In this document: positions 55,745 through 64,000 of the stretch, one piece after another
Numbering within the stretch: the stretch's first letter is position 1
Layout: every line of letters begins with the position of its first letter
Assembly (NCBI RefSeq): GCF_023006505.1
Contig: NZ_JALBGV010000005.1
Location: 82,578-146,577 of the forward strand
DNA length: 64,000 nt
Origin: Neorhizobium sp. SHOUNA12A
Lineage (GTDB): Bacteria > Pseudomonadota > Alphaproteobacteria > Rhizobiales > Rhizobiaceae
Direction: 5' to 3'
The notes under the pieces: generated by a model
Seen by the model: only the letters and a program-made list of their open reading frames with translations
Told to the model about the DNA's origin: nothing
Databases searched by the model: none
Made by a program: the position numbers and the translations under genes

Positions 55745-56628
55745 GCGCGAAGCTCCGCCCGCGCGCCATAGGTCTTGACGGCAAGCGCCACTGCCCCGGT
55801 CAGCGCATCGGCAAGCGGTTCGGACAGCCGGGCGCGATGCCGTTCGGCCAGATATTCAGGATAGAGGGGGGCAAGACCGCCGAGCAGGCAGAGCCGGCCT
55901 TTCGTCCCGGTGATCCCGTTCACAGCATCGAGCGCCTCGTCGATGCCGGCTGCCCCGGTCTTGAGGATGCGGATTGCCGCCTCGTCGCCCTGCCGCGCGA
56001 AATCAAACACTTTAGGCGTATGACGCCCAAAATCTCCGGGTTTCGCCAATCGCGCAAAATCGACGACCTTTTCCGGATTGTCATCGAACTCGGCGAGGAT
56101 GGCCTTCGAAAGGCCGGACATCGGATGGATGTTGTCGTAGGCGAGCAGGCTTTCCTGCAGGGCGAGTTGGCCGAGCCGTGCTCCACTGCCGAGATCGCTC
56201 ACCTGGAAACCCCAGCCGGCGACCGAATGAAGCCGGCCTTGGTGCCGGGCGATATAGACCGTCCCGGTGCCGACGATGCCGATCGCCCCGTCCTCGTCAC
56301 CAATCGCGCCCTGAAGCGCGATCACGCCATCGGAAACGATGTCCGATTGCCTGAAAGGCAGCCGTGCCTGCACATAACTCACCGCATCGCCGACATTGTT
56401 GCCGGCAAGGCCGAGCACGGCGGACGTGGCGGAAAGACCGGGCTCCAGCCCGGCTTCGGCAAAGGCGAGGCGGGAGGCCTCGGCGATATGTTTCAGGGCG
56501 GTATCGGGGTCAGTCAGGATATTGGAGGCGCCGCTCTTGCCGCGGCCGAGAATCCTGCCGTTTTTGTCGGCCAGGGCCGCACGGCAACTTGTCCCGCCGC
56601 CATCGATTCCGATAAAATAGTCCGCCAT
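55741..56628 (-). CDS. N-acetylglucosamine/N-acetylmuramate kinase, BadF/BadG family
   Basis: The 295-residue ASKHA-fold kinase starts YFIGIDGGGTSCRAALADKNG and has GIVGTGTVYIARHQG as the second phosphate motif, then GWGFQVSDLGSGARLG. Members phosphorylate GlcNAc (NagK) or both GlcNAc and MurNAc (MurK). With murQ opposite, use of MurNAc is plausible. I start at the ATG at 56628 because the residues before it are unlike the family and cover the operator region. Confidence 0.88.
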   Translation of the reverse strand: MADYFIGIDGGGTSCRAALADKNGRILGRGKSGASNILTDPDTALKHIAEASRLAFAEAGLEPGLSATSAVLGLAGNNVGDAVSYVQARLPFRQSDIVSDGVIALQGAIGDEDGAIGIVGTGTVYIARHQGRLHSVAGWGFQVSDLGSGARLGQLALQESLLAYDNIHPMSGLSKAILAEFDDNPEKVVDFARLAKPGDFGRHTPKVFDFARQGDEAAIRILKTGAAGIDEALDAVNGITGTKGRLCLLGGLAPLYPEYLAERHRARLSEPLADALTGAVALAVKTYGARAELRA

Positions 56629-56651
56629 GGGTACCTCCGGGGTAAATAATA

Positions 56652-56666
56652 CCAAAAAAGTACCAA
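56652..56666 (-). promoter_or_regulatory. Candidate operator before the kinase operon
   Basis: On the minus strand this reads TTGGTACTTTTTTGG, matching the site at 56793-56807 in 14 of 15 bases but in the opposite orientation. It lies 24 bp before the kinase start. GGTA-AATAA-TACC overlaps it at 56641-56653. Probable GntR target. Confidence 0.6.
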
Positions 56667-56792
56667 TAACCAAGCGTGATTTCAAAAATCCCAAGCAGCA
56701 GGTTTCATATATTTGAAAATATTGCCATATTTCCCCTATGTTTGGCAGAAATTATCGATCCATTCATAAAAGTTAATTTTCCTTCTGGACAA

Positions 56793-56807
56793 TTGGTATT
56801 TTTTTGG
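56793..56807 (+). promoter_or_regulatory. Candidate operator before murQ
   Basis: TTGGTATTTTTTTGG, the mirror partner of the minus-strand site at 56652-56666. It lies 28 bp before the murQ ATG. The two sites would let one regulator control both divergent transcripts. Confidence 0.6.
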
Positions 56808-56835
56808 CATCATTTTGGTTAGAGGGAGAAGCCGG

Positions 56836-57750
56836 ATGAGCAGAACTGCCACCGAAGCGAGACATGGGAAAGCGGAAGGGCTCGATACGCTCGCATCCGC
56901 CGACATCCTTGCGCTTCTCGCGTCCGGCCAGCAGGCGGCAGCCAAGGCCGTCGACCATGCCATTCCCGCGATCGCCAAGGCCGCCGATCTCGTCGCTGTC
57001 GCTCTCAAGTCCGGCGGCAAGGTGGTCTATGCCGGGGCCGGCAGCGCCGGCCTCGTGGCGATGGCCGATGCCATGGAACTGCCTGGCACATACGGCATAC
57101 CGCCAGAACGGATCGCCATCCTGTTTGCCGGCGGTGTTCCCAACATAGCTGACCTACCCGGCGGTCCCGAAGACGACGCGTCGCTCGGCGAGCGTGATGC
57201 CGATATCATTGAGGCGGCCGATTGCGTCATCTGTGTTTCCGCAAGTGGTTCGACCCCCTACACGGTCGCCGTCGCCGAAACCGCGAAGCGCCGCGGCGCG
57301 AAACTCGTGGCGATGGCCAACAATGCCGGCGCAAAGCTGTTCGAGGGCGCCGATGCAGCGATCCTGCTCGAAACGCCACCGGAAGTCGTCGCCGGCTCCA
57401 CCCGCATGGGTGCCGGTACGGCCCAGAAGATCGCCTTCAACATGCTGTCGACCCTTGCCGCCGTCAAGCTCGGTCACGTGCATGACGGCCATATGGTCAA
57501 TCTGCGCGCCGATAACGGCAAGCTGCGCATACGCGCCGCCCGCATGGTGGCCGATATCGTCGGCATCGGTTTTGACGAGGCCCGTGTCTGGGTCGAGGCC
57601 GCCGAAGGTTCTGTCAAGGTCGCGGTCCTTCTCGCAGCCGGCGCGACCGATGTGGAAGCCGCAAAGACTTTGCTTGCCCGTTCGGGCGATGTGCTGCGCG
57701 CAGCGCTTGCCGAATTGCAGGCGTCCAAGAGTTCCATGAAACGCGCCTGA
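56836..57750 (+). CDS. murQ: N-acetylmuramic acid 6-phosphate etherase
   Basis: MurQ removes the lactyl ether of MurNAc-6-P, giving GlcNAc-6-P and D-lactate. The 304-residue SIS-domain protein has VVYAGAGSAGLVAMADAMELPGTYG with a conserved glutamate, GGPEDDASLGERD with the second catalytic glutamate, SASGSTPYT, and the signature GSTRMGAGTAQKIAFNMLST. The start at 56836 follows AGGGAGAAG. It is divergent from the kinase-nag operon and supplies NagA's substrate. Confidence 0.93.
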   Translation: MSRTATEARHGKAEGLDTLASADILALLASGQQAAAKAVDHAIPAIAKAADLVAVALKSGGKVVYAGAGSAGLVAMADAMELPGTYGIPPERIAILFAGGVPNIADLPGGPEDDASLGERDADIIEAADCVICVSASGSTPYTVAVAETAKRRGAKLVAMANNAGAKLFEGADAAILLETPPEVVAGSTRMGAGTAQKIAFNMLSTLAAVKLGHVHDGHMVNLRADNGKLRIRAARMVADIVGIGFDEARVWVEAAEGSVKVAVLLAAGATDVEAAKTLLARSGDVLRAALAELQASKSSMKRA

Positions 57751-57776
57751 AAGGCGCATATAAAAGGGAGAACATC

Positions 57777-59045
57777 ATGACACGCATATTGAAAAGCATT
57801 CTTTTTGCCACGACCGTACTCGCACCGGCGGGCCTTGCCGCCACCGGGGCATCCGCGCAGACCGCTAACCTCACCATCGAGAGCTGGCGCAATGACGACC
57901 TGCCGATCTGGCAGAAGAAGATCATCCCCGCCTTCGAAGCCAAGAACCCGGGCATCAAGGTGACCTTCGCCCCGATGGCGCCGACCGAATATAATTCGGC
58001 CGTCAACGCCAAGCTTGACGCCGGCACTGCTGGCGATCTCATCACCTGCCGTCCGTTCGACCTGTCGCTCGCCATGTTCCAGAAGGGCCAGCTTGCCTCG
58101 CTGAACGACCTGCCGGGCATTTCCAACTTCTCCGACGTCGGCAAGTCCGCGTGGAGCACCGACGACGGCAAGACCACGTTCTGCGTGCCGATGGCTTCCG
58201 TCATCCACGGCTTCATCTACAACAAGAAAGCCTTTGCGGATGTGGGCGTCCAGATCCCGAAGACCGAGGACGAGTTCTTCGCGGTCCTCGAAAAATTCAA
58301 GAAGGACGGCAAATACATTCCGCTCGCCATGGGTACCAAGGACCAGTGGGAAGCGGCGACCATGGGCTATTACAACATCGGCCCGAACTACTGGAAGGGC
58401 GAGGACGGCCGCAAGGCACTGATCGCAGGCAAGGAAAAGCTGACCGACGCCGACTGGGTCGAGCCCTACAAGGCGCTCGCCAAGTGGAAGCCTTATCTCG
58501 GCGACGGTTTCGAGGCCCAGACTTATCCGGACAGCCAGAACCTCTTCACGCTCGGACGCGCCGCCATCTATCCGGCCGGTTCCTGGGAAATCGCTCCGTT
58601 CAAGGCGCAGGCCGATTTCGAGATGGGCGCCTTCCCGCCGCCGGTAAAGAAGGCAGGCGATACGTGCTACATTTCCGACCATAACGACATCGGCATCGGC
58701 CTCAACGCCAAGGGCAAGAACCTCGAAGCCGCCAAGAAATTCCTTTCCTGGGTCGCTTCGCCGGAATTTGCCGATCTCTACGCCAACGCTGCCCCGGGCT
58801 TCTTCAGCCTGAACTCGACGCCGGTGAAGATGCAGGACGCTCTTGCCCAGGAGTTCGTCTCCTGGCGCCAGAACTGCAAGCAGACGATCCGCCCGAGCGC
58901 TGCCGTCGTCGGCCGCGGCCAGCCGAACCTCGACCTCGAAATGTGGCGTGTCTCGGCCAACGTCATCAACGGCACGCAAACCCCGGAACAGGCCGCTGCC
59001 GAAACCCAGAAGGGTCTCGACAGCTGGTACAAGCCGGCGAAGTAA
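57777..59045 (+). CDS. Sugar ABC transporter substrate-binding protein
   Basis: The 422-residue protein has a signal peptide (first 29 residues, ending ASAQ) and an extracellular solute-binding family 1 fold: LTIESWRNDDLPIWQKKIIPAFE, PMASVIHGFIYNKKAFADVGV and GRAAIYPAGSWEIAPF. It belongs to the carbohydrate-uptake class (CUT1). Its position 26 bp after murQ suggests an amino sugar or muropeptide-derived sugar (inference). Confidence 0.92.
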   Translation: MTRILKSILFATTVLAPAGLAATGASAQTANLTIESWRNDDLPIWQKKIIPAFEAKNPGIKVTFAPMAPTEYNSAVNAKLDAGTAGDLITCRPFDLSLAMFQKGQLASLNDLPGISNFSDVGKSAWSTDDGKTTFCVPMASVIHGFIYNKKAFADVGVQIPKTEDEFFAVLEKFKKDGKYIPLAMGTKDQWEAATMGYYNIGPNYWKGEDGRKALIAGKEKLTDADWVEPYKALAKWKPYLGDGFEAQTYPDSQNLFTLGRAAIYPAGSWEIAPFKAQADFEMGAFPPPVKKAGDTCYISDHNDIGIGLNAKGKNLEAAKKFLSWVASPEFADLYANAAPGFFSLNSTPVKMQDALAQEFVSWRQNCKQTIRPSAAVVGRGQPNLDLEMWRVSANVINGTQTPEQAAAETQKGLDSWYKPAK

Positions 59046-59075
59046 GCCTCCGCCTCTGGCGATCGAAGACTGCCT

Positions 59076-59212
59076 CTCACCCTAACCCTCTCCCCGCTTG
59101 CGGGGAGAGGGGACTTGCCCCACGATGCCTTTGAAGCACGGAAACGATGCGGCATATCCCTTCTCCCCCGTCGAGACGGGGAGAAGGTGGCGGCAGCCGG
59201 ATGAGGGGCTCC
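59076..59212. repeat. RIME-like intergenic mosaic element, copy 2
   Basis: Two hairpins, CCCTCTCCCCG against CGGGGAGAGGG (59086-59111) and CCTTCTCCCCCGTC against GACGGGGAGAAGG (59159-59187), are followed by CCGGATGAGGGGCT at the right end and preceded by CTCACCCTAACCC at the left. The plan matches copy 1. It separates the binding-protein gene from the first permease gene within the operon. Confidence 0.78.
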
Positions 59213-59253
59213 TTCGTAATTCAGTTCGAGATTCTAACCCGGAACCCAAAACC

Positions 59254-60204
59254 ATGAGCGATACCGAAATTGCCGATATCGAAACGGTTCCGGTGAAGCG
59301 CCCCACCCGCTGGCACATCGCCGTTTTCCTGGCGCCGGCTTTCCTCGTCTATACGGCGGTGATGATCCTGCCGCTGATCGAGACGTTGCGTCTGTCGCTC
59401 TTCAACATCGTCGAGGGCCAGCTCGCCTTCGTCGGCCTCAGCAATTTCAAGGTGCTGTTCGGCGATCCGCGCCTGTCCGCCGATTTCTGGAACGCGCTGC
59501 GCAACAACGTCATCTTCTTCATCATCCACATGCTGGTGCAGAACCCGGTCGGCATCGCGATTGCCGCCATGCTGTCGCTGCCCGGCCTGCGGTTCGCGGC
59601 TTTCTACCGTTCGGCGATCTTCGTGCCGACGCTGCTTTCCTTCGTTATCGTCGGTTTCATCTGGAAGCTCATCCTGTCGCCGATCTGGGGCATCGCACCG
59701 AGCCTGATGGATCTCGTCGGCCTGAAATGGGCCTTTGCGCCCTGGCTAGGCAAGGCGGAAACCGCGCTCATCGCCGTCTCGCTGATTTCCGTCTGGCAAT
59801 ATGTCGGCATCCCGATGATGCTGATCTATGCGGCGCTGCTCAACATTCCCGACGAGGTGCTGGAAGCTGCCGAATGTGACGGCATTACCGGCTGGAGCCA
59901 ATTCTGGAAGATCAAGCTGCCGCTCATCCTGCCGTCGATCGGCATCGTCTCGGTGCTGACCTTCGTCGGCAATTTCAACGCCTTCGACCTGGTCTACACC
60001 GTCCAGGGTGCGCTTGCCGGTCCCAACGGCTCGACCGACATTCTCGGCACGTTGCTTTACCGCACCTTCTTCGGTTTCCAGAACCAGATGGGAGACCGTT
60101 CCATGGGTGCCACCATCGCCGCGGTGATGTTCCTGATCATCCTCGCCGGTGTCGCGCTCTATCTTTTCGTCATCCAGCGGCGCATGCGCCGCTACCAGTT
60201 CTGA
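59254..60204 (+). CDS. Sugar ABC transporter permease (MalF-like)
   Basis: The 316-residue CUT1 permease has six membrane helices and the EAA loop (EVLEAAECDGITGWSQFWKIKLPLILPSI). I start at the ATG at 59254 because upstream in-frame sequence runs through the RIME repeat. It ends 13 bp before the second permease. Confidence 0.92.
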   Translation: MSDTEIADIETVPVKRPTRWHIAVFLAPAFLVYTAVMILPLIETLRLSLFNIVEGQLAFVGLSNFKVLFGDPRLSADFWNALRNNVIFFIIHMLVQNPVGIAIAAMLSLPGLRFAAFYRSAIFVPTLLSFVIVGFIWKLILSPIWGIAPSLMDLVGLKWAFAPWLGKAETALIAVSLISVWQYVGIPMMLIYAALLNIPDEVLEAAECDGITGWSQFWKIKLPLILPSIGIVSVLTFVGNFNAFDLVYTVQGALAGPNGSTDILGTLLYRTFFGFQNQMGDRSMGATIAAVMFLIILAGVALYLFVIQRRMRRYQF

Positions 60205-60217
60205 AGGAGCGCCAGAT

Positions 60218-61057
60218 ATGTCGAAAGCCCGCTCCGCCCCTGTCCGTGCCGCGTTTATCCACCTGGCGCTGATCGCCTATACGCTGGTGGCGCTGTTTCC
60301 GGTGTTCCTGACGCTGGTCAATTCGTTCAAGAGCCGCAGCGCGATCTTCAGCCAGCCAATGGCCCTGCCGACACCTTCGACCTTCAGTTTGATCGGTTAC
60401 CAGACGGTGCTGCAACAGGGCGATTTCGTCGGTTATTTCCAGAATAGCCTGATCGTCACCGTCGCCTCGATCGCGCTCGTCCTGCTGTTCGGCGCCATGG
60501 CCGCCTTCGCGCTGTCCGAATACCGGTTCCGCGGCAACACGCTGATGGGGCTCTATCTCGCCCTCGGCATCATGATCCCGATAAGGTTGGGCACGGTGGC
60601 GATCCTGCAGGGCATGGTCGCCGCCGGCCTCGTCAACACGCTGACCTCGCTCATCCTGGTCTACACGGCTCAAGGGCTGCCGCTGGCGATCTTCATCCTG
60701 TCGGAATTCATGCGCACCGTTTCGGATGACCTGAAGAGCGCCGGCCGTATCGACGGCTTGTCCGAATATGCGATCTTCTTCCGCCTGGTGCTGCCGCTGG
60801 TGCGCCCCGCCATGGCGACGGTCGCGGTCTTCACCATGATCCCGATCTGGAACGACCTCTGGTTCCCGCTGATCTTGGCGCCAGGCGAATCGACCAAGAC
60901 AGTGACCTTGGGCGCTCAGATGTTCATCGGCCAGTTCGTCACCAACTGGAACGCCGTGCTCTCGGCCCTGTCGCTGGCAATCCTGCCGGTCATGGTTCTG
61001 TACGTCATCTTCTCGCGGCAGCTGATCCGCGGGATTACGTCTGGGGCGGTGAAGTGA
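60218..61057 (+). CDS. Sugar ABC transporter permease (MalG-like)
   Basis: The 279-residue CUT1 permease has six membrane helices and an EAA-type loop (DDLKSAGRIDGLSEYAIFFRLVLPLVRPAM). I start at the ATG at 60218 after AAGGAGCG; a longer frame overlaps the first permease. It pairs with the MalF-like protein. Confidence 0.92.
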   Translation: MSKARSAPVRAAFIHLALIAYTLVALFPVFLTLVNSFKSRSAIFSQPMALPTPSTFSLIGYQTVLQQGDFVGYFQNSLIVTVASIALVLLFGAMAAFALSEYRFRGNTLMGLYLALGIMIPIRLGTVAILQGMVAAGLVNTLTSLILVYTAQGLPLAIFILSEFMRTVSDDLKSAGRIDGLSEYAIFFRLVLPLVRPAMATVAVFTMIPIWNDLWFPLILAPGESTKTVTLGAQMFIGQFVTNWNAVLSALSLAILPVMVLYVIFSRQLIRGITSGAVK

Positions 61058-61084
61058 TGGGTTTGAAATCCACAGAACCGTCGC

Positions 61085-61208
61085 TCCCCCTCATCCGCCC
61101 TTCGGGCACCTCCCCGAGGGGAGAAGAGGGTGGTGCGGCGAGGTCTCCGATCTTCCTCTCCCCTTGGGGAGAGGGTGGCCGAGCGAAGCGGAGGCCGGGT
61201 GAGGGGGC
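61085..61208. repeat. RIME-like intergenic mosaic element, copy 3
   Basis: Outer CCCCCTCATCCGCCC (left) and GGGTGAGGGGG (right) frame two inner palindromes, CTCCCCGAGGGGAG near 61110-61123 and CCTCTCCCC-TT-GGGGAGAGG near 61156-61175. It is the third such element in this locus and lies between the second permease and the oxidoreductase gene. Confidence 0.75.
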
Positions 61209-61244
61209 GATCCGGCACGCTGTCTCAAACAAGGAGACAAACAC

Positions 61245-62306
61245 ATGAATTCCACCCGCCCCATCCGCGTCCTCGTCGCCGGGCTCGGCAATATGGGTAG
61301 GAGCCACGCGCTCGCCTACCACGACAATCCGGGCTTCGAGATCGTCGGCCTCGTCAACCGCTCGCGGCGCGACCTGCCGGCCGGGCTCGAGGCCTATCCG
61401 ATGTTTTCCGATTTCGAGCAGGCACTGCGCGAGACGAAGCCCGATCTCTGTTCGATCAACACCTATTCCGATACCCACGCCGACTATGCGGTCATGGCTT
61501 TCGAGGCCGGCTGCGACGTGTTCGTCGAAAAGCCGCTGGCGACCACTGTAGCCGATGCCGAACGCGTCGTGGCGGCGGCGAAAAAGCACGGCCGCAAACT
61601 CGTGGTCGGTTACATCCTCCGCCACCATCCCTCCTGGATGCGGTTGATCGCCGAAGCGCGAAAGCTTGGGCCCCCCTACGTCTTCCGCATGAATCTCAAC
61701 CAGCAGTCCTCGGGGTCCAAGTGGGACGTCCACAAGGCGCTGATGCAGACCACCCCGCCGATCGTCGATTGCGGCGTCCATTATGTCGATGTCTGGTGCC
61801 AGATCACCGATGCGAAGGCCGTCGAAGTGCGTGGCATGGGCCTGCGGATGACCGACGAGGTCGCGCCGGACATGTACAATTACGGCCATATGCAGGTTCT
61901 GTTCGAGGATGGTTCGGTCGGCTGGTACGAGGCCGGCTGGGGACCGATGATGTCGGAAATGGCCTTCTTCGTGAAGGACGTGATGTCCCCGAAGGGGTCG
62001 GTGTCCATCCTCGTCGATGCCAAGGCGAAGTCCGACGATATCGATACCCACACCAAGACCTCGGTCATCCGCGTCCACTCGGCCGAGACCGGCCCGGACG
62101 GCCAGTTCGTCCGACGCGACGAGGACCTCGCCATGACCGGCGAGCCGGATCATCAGAAACTCTGCGATCTCGAACAGGCCTATGTGCTGAAAGCGATCCG
62201 CGAAGATATCGATCTCACCCGGCACATGGACGACGCCGTCCAGTCGCTGCGCATCTGCCTTGCGGCGGACGAAAGCGTGCGCACCGGCGCACCCGTCCGC
62301 CTCTAG
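61245..62306 (+). CDS. Gfo/Idh/MocA-family oxidoreductase
   Basis: The 353-residue protein has a Rossmann start [21 protein letters not shown], the family motif [10 protein letters not shown] near residue 90, and the catalytic-domain segments [13 protein letters not shown] and [15 protein letters not shown]. Such enzymes oxidise or epimerise sugars with NAD(P). Sitting inside the sugar-transport operon, it probably acts on the imported sugar; the reaction is not identified. Confidence 0.9.
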   Translation: MNSTRPIRVLVAGLGNMGRSHALAYHDNPGFEIVGLVNRSRRDLPAGLEAYPMFSDFEQALRETKPDLCSINTYSDTHADYAVMAFEAGCDVFVEKPLATTVADAERVVAAAKKHGRKLVVGYILRHHPSWMRLIAEARKLGPPYVFRMNLNQQSSGSKWDVHKALMQTTPPIVDCGVHYVDVWCQITDAKAVEVRGMGLRMTDEVAPDMYNYGHMQVLFEDGSVGWYEAGWGPMMSEMAFFVKDVMSPKGSVSILVDAKAKSDDIDTHTKTSVIRVHSAETGPDGQFVRRDEDLAMTGEPDHQKLCDLEQAYVLKAIREDIDLTRHMDDAVQSLRICLAADESVRTGAPVRL

Positions 62307-62332
62307 AAGTACGGTTTGTAAGGAAAACGCCC

Positions 62333-63334
62333 TTGGGTTCGCTTCAACTGAAATCCATCCGCAAGGCCTTCGGTCCTCACGAGGTACTGAAGGGCATCGA
62401 TCTCGAGGTTCAGGACGGCGAGTTCGTGATCTTCGTCGGCCCGTCCGGCTGCGGCAAGTCCACGCTGCTCAGGGTCATCGCCGGCCTTGAGGATGCGACC
62501 AGCGGCAGCGTCAGGATCGATGGCGCGGAAGTCATCAATACACCGCCCGCCAAGCGTGGCATCGCAATGGTGTTCCAGTCCTACGCGCTTTACCCGCATC
62601 TGACGGTCAAGGACAATATGGGCCTCGGCCTCAAGCAGGCCGGTACCGAAAAGGCCGAGATCGACACCCGCGTCGCCAAGGCGTCCGGCATGCTGTCGCT
62701 CGATCCCTATCTCGCCCGCCGCCCGGCGGAACTTTCCGGCGGCCAGCGCCAGCGCGTCGCGATCGGCCGCGCCATCGTGCGCGAACCGAAACTCTTCCTG
62801 TTCGACGAACCGCTGTCGAACCTCGATGCGGCGCTGCGCGTCCAGACCCGCCTGGAAATCGCCGGCCTGCACCGGCGGCTCAAGGCGACGATGATCTACG
62901 TCACCCACGACCAGGTCGAAGCGATGACGCTGGCCGACAAGATCGTCGTGCTGAATGCCGGTGCGATCGAGCAGATCGGCTCGCCGATGGAACTCTATAA
63001 CAAGCCGGCCAATGTCTTCGTTGCCGGTTTCATCGGCTCGCCGCAGATGAATTTCATCCCCGCCGAAAAGCTCAGCCAAATCGGCGCCAAGACGATCGGC
63101 GTCCGGCCCGAACACATCGCCCTCTCCCGCGAAAGCGGCGACTGGAAGGGCAAGGTCATCCATGTCGAACATCTCGGCGCCGACACGATCGTTTACCTGG
63201 AAACCGAAGCGACCGGCCTCCTGACCGTCCGCCTGTTCGGCGAACATGCTTATACGCCCGACGACGTGGTGTTCGCGACGCCGGACAGGGCGAGCCTGCA
63301 CCGGTTCGATGCCAACGACCGCGCCATCGTCTGA
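62333..63334 (+). CDS. Sugar ABC transporter ATP-binding protein (UgpC/MsmK-like)
   Basis: The 333-residue ATPase has Walker [17 protein letters not shown], the Q-loop FQSYALYP, signature [16 protein letters not shown], Walker [13 protein letters not shown] and the switch [12 protein letters not shown]-terminal TOBE domain follows ([23 protein letters not shown]). The start is a TTG at 62333 ([13 protein letters not shown]) preceded by TAAGGAAAA; no ATG is better placed. It completes the CUT1 transporter. Confidence 0.92.
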   Translation: MGSLQLKSIRKAFGPHEVLKGIDLEVQDGEFVIFVGPSGCGKSTLLRVIAGLEDATSGSVRIDGAEVINTPPAKRGIAMVFQSYALYPHLTVKDNMGLGLKQAGTEKAEIDTRVAKASGMLSLDPYLARRPAELSGGQRQRVAIGRAIVREPKLFLFDEPLSNLDAALRVQTRLEIAGLHRRLKATMIYVTHDQVEAMTLADKIVVLNAGAIEQIGSPMELYNKPANVFVAGFIGSPQMNFIPAEKLSQIGAKTIGVRPEHIALSRESGDWKGKVIHVEHLGADTIVYLETEATGLLTVRLFGEHAYTPDDVVFATPDRASLHRFDANDRAIV

Positions 63335-63350
63335 AGGGCTTCATTCATTC

Positions 63351-63394
63351 GCAATTCCGAACGGAAAACCGCTCCACACTTTTCCTGGAATTGC
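63351..63394. repeat. Nested palindrome between convergent genes
   Basis: GCAATTCC (63351-63358) pairs with GGAATTGC (63387-63394), and inside it GGAAAA (63363-63368) pairs with TTTTCC (63380-63385). It fills the gap between two convergent genes, so a bidirectional terminator or dispersed repeat is likely. I recall near-identical sequences in other Rhizobiaceae intergenic regions, but this needs a search. Confidence 0.55.
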
Positions 63395-64000
63395 TTAGTC
63401 GCCGCTCGCGAGCAGCTTGGCGCCGCCGGCCGCCTGGACGGCGCGGCTGCCGAACCGGATGCCTGCCTTGAGGCAGGCTTCATCCGATGCCTCGTTCAGC
63501 CAGGCATCGATAAAGCCGGCATTAAAGGCGTCGCCGGCGCCGGTCGTGTCGATCACCGGCACGGTCTCCGCCGGCGCATGCAGCATCCGGCCGTTCGACA
63601 TCGCCCAGGCGCCCTTGGCACCGCCCTTCAGGAGGACCAGCGGAAACGCCGGCGACAGCTTGGCGAGCACGGCTTCAGGATCGGCCGAACCGGTGATCGC
63701 TTCCGCCTCTTCCAGATTGGGCAGGAAGAGATCGACGCCCTCGCAGGCGCGCAACAGGCCGCGGTCATAGATCAGCGTCGCATCCCAGCTCGGATCGAGC
63801 GACACGGTCAGGCCCTTTTTCTTGGCGCGGGAAACGAGGTCCGGTATCTCGTGCAGCGTCGCATATTCGGCGATGTGCAGGTGGCGCGCTTCGTCCCAGT
63901 CGAGCGCCGCATCGAGTGTGGCGGGCAGGGCAGGGCCGGCGCGGCGGGTGAGAAAGGCGCGGTCCTGGCCGACCACGGCCGCAACCGTCACCTGCGGGCC
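63395..64000 (-). CDS. PfkB-family carbohydrate kinase, C-terminal part
   Basis: The gene runs off the right end of the window; about 200 C-terminal residues are visible. They show the PfkB signature IDTTGAGDAFNAGFIDAWL with the catalytic aspartate, and the preceding segment LVLLKGGAKGAWAMSNGRM. The N-terminal substrate region is missing, so the sugar cannot be named; ribokinase- and KDG-kinase-like members are possible. It is convergent with the sugar ABC operon. Confidence 0.88.
   Translation of the reverse strand, partial: GPQVTVAAVVGQDRAFLTRRAGPALPATLDAALDWDEARHLHIAEYATLHEIPDLVSRAKKKGLTVSLDPSWDATLIYDRGLLRACEGVDLFLPNLEEAEAITGSADPEAVLAKLSPAFPLVLLKGGAKGAWAMSNGRMLHAPAETVPVIDTTGAGDAFNAGFIDAWLNEASDEACLKAGIRFGSRAVQAAGGAKLLASGD

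Overview
The window reads as a Rhizobiaceae chromosome (Rhizobium/Agrobacterium/Neorhizobium type, Alphaproteobacteria). The grounds are high GC, an Irr-type Fur regulator beside fabA-fabB-fabI, a CtrA-type TTAA-N7-TTAAC site, RIME-like intergenic palindromes, and many TRAP, TTT and ABC uptake systems. Genus and species cannot be fixed from the sequence alone. I see no tRNA, rRNA, CRISPR array, insertion sequence or prophage.

Layout. 1-1323: end of a polyol-type oxidoreductase pair (SDR fragment, zinc MDR dehydrogenase). 1324-2028: a ParA/VirC1-like ATPase lying just downstream of a che operon. 2144-13676 (minus strand): a complete chemotaxis operon in the order STAS protein, cheY, cheA, cheW, three tandem MCPs, cheW, cheR, cheB. 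Most junctions are tight or overlap by 1-4 bp. 14012-15745 (divergent): a membrane-free protein with a degenerate MCP signalling tip. 15920-20157: rbfA-truB-rpsO-pnp. 20247-21852: an RsmC-like methyltransferase and a possible PIN-domain protein. 21856-24453 (minus): fabA, fabB, fabI, with irr divergent at 24770. 25193-29302: a TRIC-type membrane protein, a small secreted protein, a YdcF-like protein, a YoaK-like protein and a flavoprotein.

29322-36648: a fused 5-oxoprolinase/hydantoinase divergent from a complete TRAP transporter and a MarR-like regulator. 36645-44445: an arylformamidase-like hydrolase, an aryl-CoA ligase (2-aminobenzoate/benzoate type), a five-gene branched-chain-type ABC transporter and a MarR regulator. 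Together these suggest uptake and CoA activation of an aromatic acid. glsA follows. 45463-52595: tctCBA, an orphan periplasmic binding protein, a DUF1993 protein and a TctD/TctE-like two-component system whose promoter has a perfect -10 box inside an inverted repeat.

52774-64000: an amino-sugar and cell-wall-sugar locus. The minus-strand operon is a BadF-type GlcNAc/MurNAc kinase, a GntR regulator, a SIS-domain GlcN-6-P deaminase-like protein and nagA. The plus-strand genes are murQ, a sugar ABC transporter, a Gfo/Idh/MocA oxidoreductase and a UgpC-type ATPase, followed by the C-terminal part of a convergent PfkB kinase. The enzymes form a route MurNAc -> MurNAc-6-P -> GlcNAc-6-P -> GlcN-6-P -> Fru-6-P. 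Two near-identical 15-bp sites in opposite orientation lie directly in front of the two divergent lead genes.

Most noteworthy for follow-up: the CtrA site in the che control region; the MCP triplet with 3, 2 and 1 HAMP units, near-identical signalling domains and a shared C-terminal tail; the degenerate soluble MCP and ParA-like gene flanking it; the nag/mur operator pair; and the tctD promoter.
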